Origin: Chitinophagales bacterium
GTDB taxonomy: Bacteria > Bacteroidota > Bacteroidia > Chitinophagales > UBA8649
Assembly (NCBI GenBank): GCA_020635975.1
Contig: JACJYT010000011.1
Coordinates: 1 to 64,000 of the forward strand
DNA: 64,000 bases
Reading direction: 5' to 3'
In this document: piece after piece, positions 61,777 through 64,000 of the stretch
Position numbering within the stretch: position 1 is the first letter of the stretch
Layout of the letters: each line of letters begins with the position of its first letter
Notes under the pieces: model-generated
Databases searched by the model: none
What the model saw: only the letters and a program-made list of their open reading frames with translations
What the model was told of the DNA's origin: nothing
Made by a program: the position numbers and the translations under genes

Positions 61777-62806
61777 AAAAGTATTTTTATCGATTTGCAT
61801 CCTCTTTACTTTAATTATTGCAGCATCTGCACAGGAAAGTAATTTTGATTTGGCCTATGAGGCTTATTCTGAGGGCGATTACAATAAATCTATAGATTTA
61901 TATAGCTTATATCTTGATGAGTATGAAAGCATTAATGCTCATTTCAATAGGGGGTTGGCTTATTATAAGCTAGGAGATTATGAAAACGCCATCTTTGATT
62001 ATACCTATGTAATTAAAGAAGATCCAGAAGATTATGAAGCTTGGTATAATAGAGGTTTAGCTTATTATGACGCGGAAGAGTATGATCTATCCATTCAAGA
62101 TAATGAAATGGCTATCAGTTTAATGCCAACTTATGATAAGGCCTACAACGGACTTGGTTTATGCTATGCGGCTAAAGGCAAACATGAAGATGCCATTGAT
62201 ATGTATAGTCAAGCTATTTCTTTAAAATCTTCTTCATCGCTTAGCTATTATAATCGTGCTCTTTCTTATCAAGATTTATATATGTATGATGAAGCCGAAG
62301 AAGATTATAACAAGGCAATTAAGATTAATGACGAAGACCCAGACTATTATTGGGGAAGAGGAGATTTATACTACGATATGTATTATTACGAGGAAAGTAT
62401 AGATGATTACACGAAAGCTATTGCTCTTGATGACCAAAACGAGAATTTATTCTACAATAGAGGAATTTCTTACTACGATAATGAAGATTACGAAGCAGCT
62501 GAAAAGGATTTTGAAGCAGTATTAAATTTGGTACCTAATGATATAGACGCTAAGTGGTATGTTGCTTTATGTGCGAATGAAATCGGAAAAGAAGAAAAGG
62601 CTTTGGCATTCTATAATGAAGTAGAGGAAGAAGATCCAGATTATGAGTATTTATGGGCGATAGATAAAAGACAATTAGAATTGAAAATTTTTCTTAAGAA
62701 AAATTGGCTTTACGGCCTCGGTATTATTGCTTTTATTATAGCTGCTATTGTTTTTATGACTAAGATGAAGAGAAACGATGAGCAAGTGGTAAGAAGATTC
62801 GACTAG
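61769..62806 (+). CDS. Tetratricopeptide-repeat protein with C-terminal membrane anchor
   Basis: 345 residues: a signal-like N-terminus (FLSICILFTLIIAASA), then about seven TPR units between 25 and 300 (for example AHFNRGLAYYKLGDYENAIFDY, AWYNRGLAYYDAEEYDLSI), and a single hydrophobic segment near 315-335 (LYGLGIIAFIIAAIVFMT). The acidic and Tyr-rich repeats would act as a protein-binding scaffold in the envelope. Partner unknown. Confidence 0.85.
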   Translation: MFKKVFLSICILFTLIIAASAQESNFDLAYEAYSEGDYNKSIDLYSLYLDEYESINAHFNRGLAYYKLGDYENAIFDYTYVIKEDPEDYEAWYNRGLAYYDAEEYDLSIQDNEMAISLMPTYDKAYNGLGLCYAAKGKHEDAIDMYSQAISLKSSSSLSYYNRALSYQDLYMYDEAEEDYNKAIKINDEDPDYYWGRGDLYYDMYYYEESIDDYTKAIALDDQNENLFYNRGISYYDNEDYEAAEKDFEAVLNLVPNDIDAKWYVALCANEIGKEEKALAFYNEVEEEDPDYEYLWAIDKRQLELKIFLKKNWLYGLGIIAFIIAAIVFMTKMKRNDEQVVRRFD

Positions 62807-62809
62807 AGG

Positions 62810-63136
62810 CTACACTGCGAAACTTTCCCCGCACGAACAAGTTCTGCTCGCATTAGGATTTACAAAGTGAAAGCCCTTACCGTTTAAGCCATCTGAAAAG
62901 TCTAAAGTCGTATTAGCGATATATAGGAAACTTCGTAAGTCGGTTACTAATTTAATTCCCTTATCTTCAAATTCTTGATCATCTTCTTTTAGCTTATTAT
63001 CGAAATCCATCCTGTAACTCAAGCCAGAACAGCCTCCTCCAGAAACACTTACACGTACAAAGGTAGATTCAGGTTGCGCTTCTAAAAGAATCAATTCAGC
63101 GATTTTGTTTTTAGCAGATTCCGATACAAATAACAT
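62810..63136 (-). CDS. IscA/HesB-type iron-sulfur cluster carrier
   Basis: 108 residues with the A-type carrier cysteines: Cys36 in GGGCSGLSY and Cys100, Cys102 in TCSCGESF. It accepts and delivers Fe-S clusters. The gene is alone, not in an isc or suf operon, and ends 3 bp from the convergent TPR gene. Confidence 0.92.
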   Translation of the reverse strand: MLFVSESAKNKIAELILLEAQPESTFVRVSVSGGGCSGLSYRMDFDNKLKEDDQEFEDKGIKLVTDLRSFLYIANTTLDFSDGLNGKGFHFVNPNASRTCSCGESFAV

Positions 63137-63149
63137 AAGATTTAAAGCT

Positions 63150-63184
63150 TTTGTGTAAATTTAAACAATTGCATTGTAAATTTG
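63150..63184 (+). promoter_or_regulatory. Promoter of the methylmalonyl-CoA epimerase gene
   Basis: TTTG at 63150-63153 and TAAATTTG at 63177-63184, spaced 23 bp, fit the Bacteroidota -33/-7 pair. The ATG is 25 bp downstream. Confidence 0.5.
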
Positions 63185-63209
63185 GTTTCCAAAGCCAAGC
63201 AAATCGATT

Positions 63210-63611
63210 ATGAAAAAAATTGAACATATAGGCATTGCCGTTCGAAATTTGGAAGAAGCGAATTCACTTTACTCTAAACTGTTTAATGCCCTTCCGTATA
63301 AAGAAGAAGAAGTTGCTAGCGAAGCGGTTAGAACTTCATTTTTTAGAGTTGGACCTAATAAAATTGAACTCCTTCAAGCAACTAATGAATCTAGTGCTAT
63401 TCATAAATATATAGACAAGAAGGGAGAAGGCATACATCATCTTGCTTTTGCAGTGGAAGATATCTACCAAGAAATGGAAAGATTAAAAGCAGAGGGTTTT
63501 CAAGCACTAATGGATCAACCCAAGAAAGGTGCGGATAATAAGTTAGTAATCTTCTTCCACCCTAAAACGACAGGTGGGGTTCTCATAGAGCTTTGTCAAG
63601 AAATTATTTAA
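63210..63611 (+). CDS. mce: Methylmalonyl-CoA epimerase
   Basis: 133 residues, two VOC (glyoxalase-fold) half-modules: KIEHIGIAVRNLEEANSLY at the start and GIHHLAFAVEDIYQEM in the middle, ending GGVLIELCQ. The metal ligands expected are His in EHIGIAV and HHLAFAV, and Glu in LIELCQ. It interconverts R and S methylmalonyl-CoA. Mutase genes are not in the window. The last 4 bp overlap the convergent gene. Confidence 0.92.
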   Translation: MKKIEHIGIAVRNLEEANSLYSKLFNALPYKEEEVASEAVRTSFFRVGPNKIELLQATNESSAIHKYIDKKGEGIHHLAFAVEDIYQEMERLKAEGFQALMDQPKKGADNKLVIFFHPKTTGGVLIELCQEII

Positions 63612-64000
63612 CTTAATTGGTGGTCTCGCCAAAACTCAAAAACCTCTTTGGTGTTTTTTTGAGGTATGTACGCATAACTCTCTTTTAATTTTTGATTGGA
63701 AAGAACAGGTCTATATTGAATAAATTTTAAGCTTTCTGGTCCATATTTAATAAGTGATAATGGTCTTAAAATTGCAAAAGCAGTTTTTAGAAGAAACAAG
63801 GGAAGTACTCTAGCAGATTTGCCTAAAAGGGAAGCAAGCTCTATCGATGGTATCGCTCCATCACCGGCAACATTGTAAATTCCAGGTTTTCCATTTAAAC
63901 AGGCTTTCCAAAGAATCTGCACTAGGTCTTGATCCCAAATAGCAACAAAGGCGCTAGGATAGCCTTGAATGCAGAGAAGTTTATCCTTTTTTAGATAGTC
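63608..64000 (-). CDS. NAD-dependent epimerase/dehydratase family protein (5' end outside window)
   Basis: The frame stays open to the last base of the window, so at least 130 C-terminal residues are seen and the N-terminal Rossmann part is missing. QGYPSAFVAIWDQDLVQILWKA and GIYNVAGDGAIPSIELASLLGK match the C-terminal half of extended SDR epimerases (the GxYNV-x-GDG segment). The stop overlaps mce by 4 bp. A GTG at 63922 is not the true start. Confidence 0.7.
   Translation of the reverse strand, partial: DYLKKDKLLCIQGYPSAFVAIWDQDLVQILWKACLNGKPGIYNVAGDGAIPSIELASLLGKSARVLPLFLLKTAFAILRPLSLIKYGPESLKFIQYRPVLSNQKLKESYAYIPQKNTKEVFEFWRDHQLS

Noticed and set aside
1..64000. CRISPR array, insertion sequence, prophage, tRNA or rRNA
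   Set aside because: No regularly spaced direct repeats, transposase, phage structural genes, or tRNA/rRNA-like folds were seen by eye; the holin-labelled protein at 47918 is a general 4TM family, not phage.

Overview
The window is a chromosomal segment of a free-living member of the Bacteroidota, most likely the Flavobacteriales. It is AT-rich and densely coded on both strands. Supporting signs are a gliding-motility lipoprotein (GldH) beside a RicT/YaaT-like PSP1 protein and holB, a TonB-dependent receptor with a carboxypeptidase-regulatory-like N-terminus, a long SecA, DUF1015, DUF4377 and DUF6952 proteins, and several intergenic matches to the Bacteroidota -7 promoter element TAnnTTTG. 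I see no tRNA, rRNA, insertion sequence, phage module or CRISPR array. Almost everything reads as core genome.

Layout. 1-3049: tail of an unknown gene, a 225-bp spacer with a palindrome, a tightly coupled sulfur-type operon (DUF6132 membrane peptide, rhodanese lipoprotein, YeiH-family permease) and a convergent saccharopine/alanine-dehydrogenase-like enzyme. 3122-9677: recG, a sterol-desaturase-family enzyme, a GlsB-type membrane protein, a DUF1015 protein, an RfbD-like reductase and an LpxD-like acyltransferase. 9664-15274: M20 amidohydrolase, SPOR protein, deoC, secA. 15452-21054: purD, an outer-membrane barrel protein, a quinone-oxidoreductase-like protein, two overlapping nitroreductase-fold genes (the first with the iodotyrosine-deiodinase substrate triad) and a THUMP rRNA methyltransferase ending at a strong hairpin. 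21266-25232: an MMPL transporter, lysoplasmalogenase and alpha/beta hydrolase that look like a lipid-related operon. 25326-29533: holB, ricT, gldH, a second sterol-desaturase-family enzyme and a lipoprotein. 29613-37573: queD/PTPS, a GH3-beta-lactamase fusion, a BioF2/FemAB-like acyltransferase, an AarF/UbiB kinase, rlmN and a small secreted protein.

37570-45780 is rich in DNA maintenance: recN followed by a glycosyltransferase fusion, recA behind a palindrome, xth (exonuclease III) with a DUF4377 lipoprotein, and a Pif1-like helicase with a C-terminal helix-turn-helix. 45836-51989 carries membrane and proteolysis genes: DUF389, a 4-TM holin-like protein, LemA, a YugP-type zinc peptidase, an S41 peptidase, DUF6952 and thioredoxin. 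52048-57817 is an operon with two HlyD adaptors flanking a TolC channel, followed by a surface-type VWA protein, with no inner-membrane pump. 57975-64000 holds a TonB receptor, glyA, a TPR protein, an IscA-type carrier, methylmalonyl-CoA epimerase and the end of an NAD-dependent epimerase cut by the window.

No element stands out as a clear new defence or mobile system. The best leads are the pump-less HlyD-TolC-HlyD-VWA operon with a candidate operator, the palindrome over the recA promoter, the bacterial IYD-like enzyme, the sulfur relay operon, the GT2/degenerate sugar-transferase fusion, and an open 51-codon in-frame extension after the stop of the alpha/beta hydrolase.
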